In this document: positions 24,457-36,939 of the stretch, piece after piece | How positions within the stretch are numbered: position 1 is the first letter of the stretch | Layout of the letters: every line of letters starts with the position of its first letter | Translations under genes and position numbers: made by a program | The notes under the pieces: model-generated | Database searches by the model: none | Seen by the model: only the letters and a program-made list of their open reading frames with translations | Told to the model about the DNA's origin: nothing | Assembly (NCBI GenBank): GCA_015501585.1 | Contig: JADNRY010000062.1 | Coordinates: forward strand, 205,462-269,461 | DNA: 64,000 nucleotides | Source: Rhodocollybia butyracea | Taxonomy: Eukaryota; Basidiomycota; Agaricomycetes; Agaricales; Omphalotaceae | Reading direction: 5' to 3'

Positions 24457-27400
24457 ATGACTACGACTGAACTCCTGCCTCGAAAATACCAGGAAGAGAT
24501 CTTTCTACAGGCTCAGCAATGTAATGTAATCGCTGCGCTTGACACTGGTAGTGGCAAAACTTTTATCAGCACCCTACTCTTTAAATGGATTGCAGCAAAA
24601 AATGTTGGTAGGGCAAAGATGATGATGTTCGTTCCGAAAGTGCCACTGGTAAAATAATCTAAAATTTTGTCTATGAAACTGCTCACTTGCGTCTAGGTGG
24701 AACAGCAAGGGGATTTCATTGCCAAACATTCTTCTTTACGCGTCCTCAAGCTACACGGAGCATCGAATATCAACACTTCGGATCGCAAAAGATGGCAAAA
24801 CCAATTCGAACAGTATGATGTGTTTGTGATGACTGGTTCGTGCTTTGTGCATCTTTACTCCCAATAGCTAGCTGTACATCTAGGTATCATTACGGCGGAG
24901 ATAGTGAACCTGTGGAATGGAGAGAGATAGCTTTCCTTTCCATATTTTCACTATTGCCCGTTCTAATGAGGATGCCATGACCATATAGCTTGGCTCATTT
25001 ACAACCTAATTTGTATAGCCCAAATTTTTCTCAACTTTTTAACTCATTCTCTTATCAAGATTCAAGAGGTCTTTAATCTTGTTTATGTTGTGCGCACTTG
25101 GCCTAAATCTCAATGAATCTTCTTAGGTGTCCCTTATGGTTTTTGACGAATGCCACCATGCTCGTAAAAACCATCCATATGCGATCATCATGAAGGAATA
25201 CTCGCAGTGCCCAGTAGACAAGCGACCTAAGATATTTGGCATGACGGCTTCGCCTATATGGAACTCGAAGAATCCTCTTGCATCGCTACAACTTTTAGAG
25301 GCAACTTTGGACGCTAAAGTAATTGGCGTTCGTGAGCACGTAGAGGAACTTTCAGGAAATATACCCAAACCAACCGAGGTGTGTTTTCTCGTGCAATCGA
25401 GAATTATCTCAAATCCATCTTTATCAGATAATGAAACTTTTCCCGCCACCATTAGAGGATTATGAAGATTATGGATATCCTTCTCCTTCTCTTTGGATGG
25501 CTCTTAGTGTGTTCGAACTTCTAAGAGACGTTCAAGTTGAGGATAGTCCTTGGAAGGATATCGAACGACGGTATCATGTAACATATTACAACCTCGGGCC
25601 TTATGCAGCGTCGCTTTACCTGTTCACGGAGACATGTCACCTCATAACGCGTCTTTTTACAATGTACCGCAATGCCGAGGAAACAGAGAATGACCTCGCC
25701 GTGCCGAGCACGTCACCTCAGGAAATACCTGCGGAGCTGTTCGATATCGCAGACATCTTGGTCGATTTTCAACCATACTTTGCGCACATCGATGATCCAT
25801 TATTGACACCGATGAAACTTTCCTTGGACTGGTGTACTCCCAAAGTCCGGACACTAATTGAGGTACTGCGAGGACATATCTCGCCTACTTTCCAAGGGAT
25901 TATCTTTGTGGAACAACGCCAAATCGCTTCCACATTGAGTAAAATCCTTCCACTTATTCCAGAACTCGCTGGCTTCATGAAATGCGGAATCTTGGTCGGT
26001 AATAGTAACGGTGCTCCGAAGGAAATTGGTTCAGACAGCCAGGCGCAGGTTGTTAGCGCGTTTCGAAAACGAGAAATCAATCTGAGTGAGTGTTGTGCTA
26101 TTCTGTATGGTTTCCTCTTCATGATACTGTTGAAGTTATTGCTACATCTGTTGCTGAAGAAGGGCTGGACTTTCCAGTGAGATTTGCGCCAATCATAAAA
26201 CTTGAGCTGATTGATGCATCCTGTAGGCATGCGATGTTGTTGTTCGCTTTGACTCCCTAGAGCACCACGTCGCTTACGTGCAGTCTCGCGGGAGGGCGCG
26301 CAACAAATCGTCCAACTTCATTGTCATGATCCAGCAGGATGATCACGTGAATCAAGAACGATATCAAAAACTCATTGCCACTGAACCGACTCTCAAGGAA
26401 GCTTACCAGGTCCAGCTTAACGATCATATTCCCCAACCTGATGATGACGATGGAGATGAAGAGGAAAGTTTCGCTGACCTTACGAGCAGAGAACGGTACA
26501 TTGTACCTTCAACTTCTGCGTTTGTTACCTACGACAACGCCATATCACTAATTGGCCATCTCTGTTCTCTCATTCCTCACGATCTTTACACCGCGCCGCT
26601 CTTGCCAGTGTTCACGTACGCCAACGGATTTCAATGTACTCTATCCCTCCCTGGTTCTTTGCCACTTTCCCCTGGCGATCTGATCTACGTCGGCCCAGTA
26701 AAGCGCACCAAGAAGGAAGCTAAACGCGCCGTATCCTTCCTAGCGGTGAAGCGGTTACATGGACTAGATGTTTTCGACAACTATCTCCTCCCTGCTGGAA
26801 GTCGAGGGACAGACTTTGAGGATGTTGAAGGAAAACCAATTCCAGATATGAGCTTCATTCCTGCCATGATCTGCTGTCAAGTCAGAGATCCATGGATTAT
26901 CACACAGCAGTTGTTTATGCATCCTGTTGTTGTGGATGGAAAGATTCGTGCTGGATTAGTTACTGGTACGCGGCTTGCTCCTGTCAAGATCAAATATCAT
27001 GGTAGTCTTGTGGAAACCCAGGCGGGACGCTTACTCAAATTTAGCGGGGATGAGGAGATGGAGCGGTTAAGGCTGATGGAGAATTACACCGCACGTGGGA
27101 TACAGATCCGCATTAGCGCTTCTCCCTCCGCTGGCCGCCCAAGCTTGTTCTTAGTTCCCCTCACGTTACATACGACTGTTGATTTTTACGCGATAGAACA
27201 ACTTGTCTCCAATCCGCTTGGTCACTCGGATTGGTCGGCTGTCAAATCTGAACACTACGGCCGCTTGCTGGTGCTGAATGTCAACCAACCCGGCCGGATT
27301 TGGCTTCTTAGTGGTGTTCGTGATGACCTTACCCCGATGTCAATAATGAGTGACGCACCTACAGAGGAGCCACTAACTTATCGGGAGTATTATATGCATA

Positions 27401-29190
27401 AATGGACACGGAAGAAATGGACTGCCAGAGTTCCTGAAGCTGGACCTATGCTCGATTTGACCAAGTTATCACGATCCAATGATACTAATTATGCGCTGAG
27501 TATGGAAAATCATCCTGTTGCCGGGGAACCCTGTCCGAACGGAACTCTCATTCCCCAAGGATGTTGTACATGGTTATCCATGTCTCATGATATGGTCCTT
27601 GCTTTTGGTATCCTTCCCTCTCTCGTACACCGTATTACCGACATATACCGCGTCCGTACAGCGAAGTTCGAGCTCAATTTACCTCCCATCCTTGATAACT
27701 TAATGGTTCAAGCGCTCACTATCCCCAGTGCTCTCGCAGGATATAATAACCAGCGGCTTGAAACTCTTGGTGATGCAGTATTGGAATTATGCACCACTGT
27801 ACACCTATTGAACAGATTTCCTTATCGACACGAAGGTCAGCTTGATATTATCCGCCAACGTTCGGTGTGCAATCGTTTCTTGCTTTACCGAGCGTTGGAT
27901 GTAGGTCTAGATCGCTTTATCACCAGCGAAAACCACAAAATTAAAGCATGGAGGCAAGTCGTTGACGAAAAAAGTGATGAAGTGATGCCCCGGTGGTATG
28001 CCTCGAGGAGCTACCCCAGGAGAAGTCTACAAGACTGTAAGTCCACTTATCGTTCCTACACCCACGCCCACATTCATCCTCATTGCCTCCGCCAGGTATG
28101 GAAGCCACCTTAGGGGCTGCATTCGTAACTGGGGGAATACCTATGGCTTTGCGAGCAGGCGTCGCACTTGGTTTGATGTTTGGTGGTCCTACGCCTTGGC
28201 CTGTGCGATACGACCCAGTGGAACCTAATGGTGTATCCAATATGTTCGAAACATTACAGCAACAGCTTGGATATACATTTTGCAATGGACGCCTTTTGCG
28301 AGAAGCTCTGACTCATCCATCTTTTGCTTCTGCGGTCGAAATGATTCCTTCTTACCAGCGCCTGGAGTTTCTTGGGGATGGTAAACACCTCAGTTTACAT
28401 CTCCTTTGTATGCAAGCTGACTCTATTTTTGGTGTAGCCATTCTCAATCTTGTCGTTGTACACTATCTGTATAACAAGTATCCCGGTGCTGCATCAGAAC
28501 AACTAGCGCTTCCTCGAACAAAAGCGGTCTGTGCACAAGCCCTAGCTTACCTCGCGGTCAGGAAACTCGAGCTCCATCGAGTTGTGCTTATAAACAACTT
28601 CGACCTAAGTAGAGCCATCGATAGCTACGTTCCTCATCTTCAAGAAGCCTCTCCGCAAACAATCATCAACACCGGATGGAAGTTTGACCCTCCGAAAGTT
28701 CTCAGTGACGTTTTCGAAAGTATCGTTGGTGCAGTTCTCATCGACTCAGGCTATAATTATGAGAAAACCGCGGGAATAGTAGAAGGCGTTATGGAAGATA
28801 TACTTGACATTCTTTCTCCAGCCGTTCGATTGGATCCAATTTCAACTCTTGTACAGTGGATTGCAGCATTCAAGTGTCAGGAGAAAGCCAAGTTCAGGCA
28901 AGCACACTTTTTCTTGGAATATCCGCCGAATCCTGACTTTCCTATTTAGTGTAGCTTCAAAAGGCGGACAAGACGGCATGCAGGTCATACTGCATGATGT
29001 CATCATAGCAGGTCCAATTATCTCTGCAAGCATGACAGTCGCCAAAAATCTAGCAGCGGAAAGAGCCCTTTCTATTCTTCAAGATGCTGACCAGGTACAC
29101 TGTCTCTCTCGCGTCTGTACATGTGGAATCAGATCGGTCTCAAAGATGGAATCTCTGCGAGAAGACTCTGACGATAATGAGGAGCCGTAG
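24457..29190 (+). CDS. dcl: Dicer-like ribonuclease III
   Basis: Dicer cuts long double-stranded RNA into small RNAs for silencing. The start at 24457 reads MTTTELLPRKYQEEIF. Helicase motifs are ALDTGSGKTF (Walker A), FDECHHARKNHPY (DECH box) and FGMTASP. The helicase C half includes GIIFVEQRQIASTL and YVQSRGRARNKSSN. A Dicer dimerisation region follows (VPSTSAFVTYDNAISLIGHL). The first RNase III domain has NQRLETLGDAVLEL and, across an intron at 28036-28095, SLQDCMEATLGA, keeping the acidic metal ligands. The second has HPSFASAVE, YQRLEFLGDAILNLVV (intron at 28381-28436) and LSDVFESIVGAVLIDSG. A short dsRNA-binding end (SASMTVAKNLAAERALSIL) closes the protein. No PAZ domain is recognisable by eye. 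The segment 24890-25125 between helicase motifs reads poorly, and one exon may be misplaced or lost there. Confidence 0.87.
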
Positions 29191-29312
29191 ATATACTTTT
29201 GTGTCGAGTTCAAATGTTTAAACTAGCTTATTATTGCTTAGAGGCTTTTGTTGGTATTTCTAGGACGGTTCGCTTTAGCTGTGAAAAATGGCCATTGAAA
29301 CATTTCAGACTA

Positions 29313-30061
29313 TTACAATCCTGGAGCTAGAGATACAAGTTTAAGTGGCATCGACCCCCCCTTTCCATCAGCAAAGGGTTGCAAAGTTGGAGATATAGAC
29401 TGAGTAATCTTCGCCTCGGTAGGCTCGAATTCAAATGAGCGCACAAGAACAGCAATAGCTATTTTGAGCTCCAATACACCTGAAATGAAAGGAGCTCAAG
29501 GAGTGATCCAAATAGAATGCAAAACTCACCAAGTCGATAGCCGATGCAACTTCGTGGTCCATCGGCTGCATTGAGCATTTAGCAAGTCACCTCAACATTT
29601 TTGAAAGAACATACAAAATGAAGACGCTCCGCCCCAGGGTCCATGGGGGAGTTTGTCTATGGGAGGAACGCCTCCAGGCTCGATCCATCGTTCAGGGATA
29701 AACTGATCTCCGTTGTTTCCCCAGACTAGTTTATTGACATTAAGGAGAGTCCAAGGAATCCGGAATACCTGGATATGTGGATGTTGAGTCAGCAAGTGGC
29801 AGAAAACGAGCAGACACGAACCTGTCCAGCTTTAACAGCAAACGAAGATACTATCTCCCCACCTCCAGTACGGATGGTCTGGCTAAGAGGTATTACATCA
29901 TCTTGAAGAGCTACGCGCTCTGTGGGCGGCCCAGCGGGATGCAAACGTAGTCTGAATTCAAGATACAATATGTGCATGTAAGCACACTGGCTCGAATTCC
30001 AAGGCAGAAACTCAAAAGGATTGAAAGGCTTACCCCTCTTTAACCACAGCATTGAGATACT
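29313..30061 (-). pseudogene. 3' half of a second cytochrome P450, cut by a retroelement
   Basis: This matches the 3' exons of the P450 at 652-3048, with many substitutions. It has the K-helix region RLHPAGPPTERVALQDDVIP, IQVFRIPWTLLNVNKLVWGN, FIPERWIEPGG, and the haem loop FSDGPRSCIGYRL restored by the same intron position, ending at TAA (29313-29315). Reading toward its 5' end, homology stops abruptly at 30061. The following bases are the TGTAAC end of element B, and the missing sequence resumes at 44902 after a 5-bp duplication (atact). The I-helix and N-terminal exons are absent beyond 44957. The splice sites seen are intact, so the gene was recent or functional when hit. Confidence 0.88.
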
Positions 30062-30213
30062 TGTAACGCCTACGGCACGTTCATTGCCGTTAGCGCCGAT
30101 ATTACATAATTAGTCTACTCTTATCCTCGTACCACATACTCGTTTCGGTCTATTTCTCTAATAGAACGAGATCTTGCTCATGGTCTGAGGCATTAAGAGT
30201 CAGGGCTCTTACA
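30062..30213 (+). repeat. Left LTR of element B
   Basis: Begins TGTAACGCCT and ends CTCTTACA. From position 30078 on it differs from the right copy at only about two bases. The first 16 bases are not matched at the right copy, whose edge lies at 44766 or possibly 44744. The TSD supports the 30062 boundary. Confidence 0.75.
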
Positions 30214-30214
30214 C

Positions 30215-30457
30215 TATAACGCCCTTAGGCGAGAGTCTTACATTCACACGAAAGAGCACGACAAAGGCTATGCGATTGTGTACTCGTAGTGTAGAAGAAC
30301 TACAGTAATTTATGTAATTCGACTAGTTATAGTAATCGAAATGAATAGAATAGAAATGATATCTAATCGTAAGATAAGATAAGATAAGAGTCGCGATGCG
30401 ACAAAAGTTAAGGCCGCGCCATAAGGGAATCAGGCAAGATGGGGAGGAGGCGTTACA
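30215..30457 (-). repeat. 3' LTR of element A
   Basis: On the minus strand it begins TGTAACGCCTCC and ends GGGCGTTATA. It is 243 bp against 256 bp for the 5' copy. The length difference is one loss next to a GGCCGCGCC repeat (around 30410-30425), otherwise the copies are almost identical. Several GATAAGATAA-type tandem units lie in the middle. Confidence 0.92.
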
Positions 30458-30466
30458 CCCTCCCCC
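30458..30466 (-). other. Polypurine tract of element A
   Basis: On the minus strand GGGGGAGGG stands directly before the 3' LTR, the expected primer site for plus-strand DNA synthesis. Element C has the same tract directly before its right LTR at 52689. Confidence 0.75.
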
Positions 30467-30541
30467 ACTAGATTAGTACCTAGGGTACTAATCGAACGAT
30501 ATGATGGGATAAATCCCCAATAAGACGTATTACTGGGGGGA

Positions 30542-32823
30542 TTATCCATCAGATTCATCCATCTGGGGAGACGTATCTCCAGATGATGAAGACGGTCCTG
30601 CGGGAGCAGGTCCAGATGAAGAATGAGCTGGGGCAGTGGCTCCAGCAGCGGTGTTGTTTGTCATCGACAAAGTCGATGCAATAGATGAAGCCTGTGGCAC
30701 AGGCACAGGCGGCGGGTTGAATACTTGCGGTGCCGTAGGCACCACCGTTGGAGTAAGCTGGACATCAGTGATGGCCGGCGGATGATAGTGATCGTTGATC
30801 CCTGCAGGGAGACGAAGATGAGGGGCATACGTCCCCTGAGTATTGAAACAGCTAATGCTGCTTCCGCATTACGCGGATTGAATGTTTGCAGCCAGGTGGC
30901 TGCATACAACGCGGAATCTTCGAGATCCGCAACAGAGATTCCTTGCTCAGCAAAGAATCGGGCAACATCCTCAATGGTGCCATTGAGGTAATTAGCGAAC
31001 GATGTTCGCGGCAGAGGAGGTGAGGCGATTGTAATTCGCCCCGTAGCCACTAAATGGCGATAATAATGGTGACGGAGGATAACCTCCGACGCCAACAGCA
31101 AATATCTGGACGATACATCCAGAGGGGTTCCAGAAGGCGGATCAGGCCGCCTGGGGTTGATCAGCTGGCGTCCACGAATGGAGCGCTCGCTTACTGCACT
31201 GTCTTCACGGTACACGATGCCCGAAGGGCGCACGGTCAACCCTTGTGGGGTGACAAGATATGCCGCCCAGGCATCGGCCGTACCATGTCGGGACGGCGGT
31301 GCAGTGCCCGCAGGAGCCATTCGAATGGATGAGGGTCCGGCAGCAGTACTGCTGGACCAGCCTACAGGGGCGGGCTTCATACGGCCTTTCCCTTTTTTCT
31401 TCTTTTGGACGGAGTTTTCTCCATCCAGAGTGCCAGCAGTGATGCCAGCAGCCTTGTCCTGCTTAGCAGTTTGGGCAATCAATACGAAAACTGGTTCAAA
31501 CCAGTTGACGAGCAGAGTTCGTTGTAACTCACTTATGTGAGTTAGATCTCCTCTTCGGAGGGATCAGACTTCCTGGTCTAAGACCCGGTATAGGGTCCAA
31601 CGCCGTGAGGTGTTGTAGCCATGTCTACTCGCGAACGTGGGTTCGCGAAGTATCCTAAGATACCAGATGACTTCTCGGCTGTTAGCCGGGAATATAAGAT
31701 TTTCTGCTCTAGCGAGGGTAGCCTCGCGAGCGGTGTGAATCCCATAAGAAATGGGAAGTCGTCGATTGTCATTGACTTCGACGAGATTGGCATCTTCGCC
31801 GTAGCGAATCCAGCCATCGGTGGCAAAGTAGCCACCATCACTCCTTCGATGAGGGAGTGCTGGCAGTACTGCCGGAGCGTCCTCCTGAGTTTCAGGAGGA
31901 ATGGTAGAAGACGAAGCAGGATTGGTACTAAGTACCGCTCCTGCGTAGGAAGACGACGGAGCAGGTGCTCCTGTCGTTGATGGGTCCAGGTCCATTGGAC
32001 CTGCGCTACTATCAATGTCAAATGACACTGAGTTGTCGTTAGACGAGAATACGGTTGAAGCCGGAGCTTCTACCCTTCGTCGTTTCCCAGACTGGCTTTC
32101 CTCCTCATAACGAGGAGATCCATGACCATGTCTGGTGGATGAATACCGTCGGTATCCTTCCAACTCATCTGAGTATCTGTCGCACCTCTCTTGGAGGCTG
32201 CGAATTTCGCGCGCTGCGTCATCGTAGTCGCGCTGTAGATCAGTATACCGTCTCGTAAGAGACGATAAGTCACGGCTAGCGGTGCCAAGCTGGATAGCCA
32301 GCTGCACCGCTGATTCGTTTTCGTTGTTCAACACGTTGTGTCGATGGTGTTGCCGGTAGTACTCCTCTTGAGCGTTACCAGCGGCGGTCCAACTAGGGTC
32401 CGCCATAACGAATGCCTCTGTCGAATGCTGGAGGAAGTTTTGGCAATGAGGACAAATCCCCATGTTCGAAATCTCGTGAAGACGACACCCTATATTAGGG
32501 TGGAATGTCCACGATAATTGGTGTCCAACGTTGTTGGATACCTGGTTGAAGGCCATCGATGATGACCCCGTACCTGCCATGTTACTGGCTTGTTGTAATC
32601 CCGCTGGTTCAGCAGGATATGCATTCGCTGTGCCAAACACAAGTTGTGCTGGCGGGTTCGTCGACGCGCCAACCGTTCGTTGATTAGGTATCAACTGATT
32701 GCTCAGTTGAGCCGGTATAGAGGATGGAGATAGCGCTGGTTGCCCAGCGCCATCATTTTGTCGTTGTTGCTGCCGAGGCAGCGACGGTGTTTCGTTGTCT
32801 TTCAACGGCGTGTCTTTCTCCAT
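30542..32823 (-). pseudogene. Element A extra ORF (ORF3) after integrase
   Basis: A frame of roughly 760 codons between the chromodomain and the 3' LTR, in the place where envelope genes sit in some gypsy elements. It starts MEKDTPLKDNETPS (32821-32823). I see no signal peptide or membrane helix. Instead there is a possible zinc site (CRLHEISNMGICPHC), a coiled coil (LSSLTRRYTDLQRDYDDAAR...), a basic SGKRRRVEAP patch like a nuclear signal, and Pro/Ser-rich ends. The frame is interrupted by a TGA (31564-31566) where CGA would keep it open, and shifts by one base near 30850, after which a Pro/Ser-rich frame runs to a stop at about 30542. I do not recognise the family. Confidence 0.6.
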
Positions 32824-33022
32824 GATGGTGAAAGAGTAAGTTGGGAAAGATAAATTTTTCTTTCCCTTTTTATAGGCACGACATGAGGCGTTGCCCGATC
32901 GTGGTTGTACATAAGGTACAGCCACCAAATGTGATTGTCGGGGCAATCTTTTACTAAAAGAAGCAGATGCCGTTGCTTCTGTGTGATTCTATTATATAGA
33001 ATATTTTGATTGGAATGGAGAC

Positions 33023-36000
33023 CTAACCAGTCGTCCGTGGAAGTCGTCGCCAGTCGTCGACGCCTTGAAGTTCTAGATATCTATCTAGAGCGACTAGTTC
33101 CTTACACGTTGTGTACGGTTCTGTGGTGGTATCACCAAGATTCCATTTAATATGGAATAGTATTTTTCGGCCATCCCAATGATGTCCGATTATTTCATCG
33201 ACTAACCATTCCACTGTGGATGGTTCGCCGAAATCGTATGGCTCTGCTACAGAGCGCATAGGGAATAATGCATCATCGTTAGGATGATGCTTGCGTATTA
33301 GCGACGCGTGGAAGTTATTGTGTATTCCACGCTTTGCCAACTCTGTTGGCAATCCGATTCGGTAGTTAGACAAATCTGGGTGTACCTCGACGACGGGGTA
33401 CGGTCCTAAGAATTTTGGTAAGAGCTTGGTAGCCCTCCCCCTCGGCAAATTTAAGTTTTTTGTCGATAAGTAAACTAAATCATTTAGTTTAATTTCGGGT
33501 TCATCCCTTCTGTGCTTATTAGCATGGAAGGTTTGTTTTACCCTTGCCTCGATAAGACTATCGTGGGCATCGGAGAGGTGCTGCAGGGCACGATCTGCGA
33601 ATTCGCGTACACCCGGCGAGACTTTTGCATTGCTCGGGTATTCGCAAACCATGGATGGCATGTACCCTCCATCTACCTCGAAGGGAGCATACCCTGTGCT
33701 CTCGTTTACGCTGGAATTCAATGCGAATTCCATCATTGGGCATTTTTCTACCCAGTCTTTTTGGTCTGCTTTGACCATTGACCGTAAGATTTGGCCAATT
33801 GAACGATTTACTCGTTCAGTTATTCCATCCGTTTGGGGTGGAATGATGTAGACATTAGGAGCTTTGCTCCTAGTAAGTGGTGTACTTCACGCCACCATCG
33901 TGACGTGAATTTTGAGTCTCTGTCTGAGACGATGGACTTAGGTAGTCCATGTAATTTTACGATCTCCTTTACGAAGATCCATGATAATTGCGATGCAGTT
34001 ATCGTTGTTTTCACGGGTATAAGATGTACTCGTGAAGTCATCCTGCAAATGACTACCCACAGGTAATCATATCCTTGCGATTCTGGGAATGGACCTATGA
34101 AATCCATTCCAATTGATTCCCATGGTTTCGTGGGGATCGGAAGCGAATGTAGCAAACCTATTGGTTTGCGATTGCTTGTTTTAATTTGCTGGCAAGTCTC
34201 ACAAGACTTGCAGAATTCTTCAATGTTGCCATTGACCCGTGGCCACCAATACCATCGTCATACATAGTCGGCGGTTCGTTGTCCTCCGAAGTGACCAATT
34301 ACTTCGTGAGCTTGTTCGGCTATTATGCCTCGCAAGCTCTTTCCATTGGCCGCTCGGCCAGACGGAATGCAGAGAACTATTTCTCCGCCATGATTTTTTG
34401 TGTAGATTAAACCATTTTCTACTGAGAATGGTTTATGGTGCTCAGGTTTACTGAGTACCTTGCAGAACAATGGGTCATCGGTATATAACCGCTTGACTTC
34501 TTCGATGAATTCATCCCTTTCGGGTAGAATTGTTAGAGGTTCTACACCTCTAGGCCTTGATTGGAAGACATTAATGTCTTCCTCGTTTGGGAGGATTACT
34601 GGTACCTTTGGTACCTGTATTTCCGCATTGGCTTGCATTTCTGCAGCCTCTTTGTCTCGTCGTTCGACGGGTTCGACTATTGGATGTTGCGCCATTTGTT
34701 TACCGCGCAGGCGTGATGAGCGCCTTAACTCTATATTGGCTAAGTGTTCCTTAGCCAATTCTTCGACTCTTCCTTGTGGAAGATCGTCCAGATTTTTGTC
34801 AATGCGTATATCCGCATTTACATATTCATGCGGTTCATGATATTCATGAATCGCGTCAGATTCGTAGTAGCGCGATAATGCGTCGGCTACTTTGTTGGTT
34901 ATTCCTTTGATATAACGTATATCAAAATCAAATCTGGATAGGTATTCCATCCATCGAGCTTGTCTACTGGACAATTTTCGTTGCGTTAGAAAGAATTCTA
35001 ATGCTTTGTGGTCAGTGACCACATGAATTCAATATCCAAGAAGTTTATCTTCCCATTTGAGAAGAGCTTCGAGGATAGCTAGAGTTTCTATTTCAAAAAC
35101 TCTATAGTTATGCTGCGCTGCAGTAAACTTTCTGGACATGAAGCCGGCAGGCCTACACTGTTGCCATGTAGGTCCTTGACCATACATGCATCCGACGCCG
35201 GATACCGACGCGTCGCAGATGACCCATATAGGTTCGTCTTTATTAGTATTTATAGGCTTCAGTATTGGAGCCTTGGTTGCCAGTCTTTTGATGTGCTGAA
35301 AGCACGTTTCATGGACTGGCATCCATACGAAAGGAACATTGTTCCTTGTCATTATAGACAGTGGTCCAGTATACTGGGCTACATCTGGCATGTACGGGCT
35401 ATGTATTGTACTAACCCCAAGAATTGTTGTACGTCGTTGAACGTACGCGGAGTTCGCCATTTGCGAATCCTGTCCATCTTGTCGGTATCTGCGTGGATAC
35501 CTTTATCGTCTATGGAATGTCCAAGACAGTCCACTGTAGCAGAGAAGAGCTCGCATTTAGCGGCTCGAAGGAAGAAATGATGCTTCCTAAGGCAATCAAG
35601 TACATCTCTGATGTGCTTAACATGTTCTTCTAGTGTATCACTGAAGACAAAGATATCGTCGAGATATGCATGTACATATCTTCCGATAGCGTCGCGAAAG
35701 ATGAATGTCATCATTTGCTGGAAAGTGGCTGGGCATTACAGTCCCCCATCATCATGACATTACTGATGAATGTCCCGAAGATGCAGGCGAATGCTGTTTT
35801 CCACACATCGCCTGCTTCAGTACGAATTTGTTCGTACGCATCACTAAGATCGATCTTGGATCGATACTTATGTTTGGCTACATCCGTTCGGATGTTATCC
35901 TGGTCAGGGAAAGGAGTGACATCCTTTACCGTGTTATCATTCCGTTGACGATAGTCAATAATGGTACGTAGTGTACCATTTTTCTTTGGAATACAAAGCA

Positions 36001-36725
36001 TAGGTGCAGCCTGCGGAGCAGGTTGCTGTATCCACCAGTTTGATCTGGTGTATTTACCGATTTTATCAGTAAGTTGCGTTTTTAGGTGATCTGGGCACCT
36101 AGGCATATAATAATTATATCGCCGTTGTTCATCGATTAGTTTAATTCAATGATTGATTTCTCGTAGTGGTGGGAGTACCTCTGGTACTCCCCCGAGTATA
36201 TCTTTATACTCATCGATTATCATTGCGTGGATCATCGGTATTTGATCATCTGTAAATGGTCCTTGCTTTTGTAGCGAGGAAAAGTCTATCGGGCTGTCCT
36301 CTTGAACTGCCTTGAATTCCTCGTCCCCTGATTCGGGTTCGGATTCAGGAGAATTGTCCTTCTCCTTTTCTCGTTGAGCTCTAAGCTTAACTTGTTTGCG
36401 CACACTCTCGGGAAACATTTCACGAGATATTTCTTGTAAGACTTCGACATAATTGTCGAGGTCTTCTGCCGATAACATAGTTGTTTTCGGTGTTTGTGAT
36501 GAATCATTTTCATCATATTTCTCCAGTATTACTGGGAAATGGTGCGGAAAGCTCCTTGCGGAGCGTTGTAATTCTGAACGAAGATGTTCTTTGTCCACTA
36601 TCGTCTCAATTTCCACTATTGGAATTTCGTTATTTTTCGACTTCTTTGAAGTTGAAACTGCAGCTAGTCACTCTTTACTAGCTTGCGTTTCCGTTCTTCG
36701 GAATTTCCCATTAAGGGTTTCCTTT
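33023..36725 (-). pseudogene. Element A pol: RT, RNase H, integrase, chromodomain
   Basis: Decayed gypsy pol. The linker after the protease runs to 36146. Reverse transcriptase has the catalytic motif YLDDIFVFS (about 35660) and SKIDLSDAYEQIRTE. RNase H follows (FMSRKFTAAQHNYRVFEIET, VVTDHKALEFFL). Integrase has HEVIGHFGG, GMDFIGPFPES and SDRDSKFTSRWW. The C-terminal GPYPVVEVHPDLSNYRI module and a chromodomain (EWLVDEIIGHHWDGRKILFH, IKWNLGDTTTE) end at 33023. In-frame TGA codons sit at 36668-36670, 36146-36148, 35029-35031 and 34258-34260, and one-base deletions lie near 35740 and 33830. It is therefore inactive. The chromodomain marks it as a chromovirus; such elements tend to insert into heterochromatin. 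Confidence 0.93.
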
Positions 36726-36891
36726 TGTTGGTTAATAAAGACTCCTAGACTCTTAGATGGCTCTGAGATGGCTCTGAGATGGCGGTTCAAGACTACTATT
36801 AGATTGTTATCAAGGGTTGTAGTTACACATCATTTGTATATATGTGTTTGTCCACAGCCTCGATTGAGCAGCCCAGGATAAATATCCAACA
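36726..36891 (-). repeat. 3' LTR of element D
   Basis: 166 bp, TGTTGG...CCAACA, containing a short tandem repeat of TGGCTCTGAGA. By eye no differences from the 5' copy at 38179-38344. Confidence 0.93.
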
Positions 36892-36939
36892 CTCCCCCTC
36901 TGCGAAACAAAGAGAGCTCCCCCTAAGCTATAAATATAA

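Noticed and set aside
30542..32823. Envelope gene, making element A an errantivirus-like retrovirus
   Set aside because: No signal peptide, transmembrane helix or furin-like site; the content is Cys motif plus coiled coil and basic patch.
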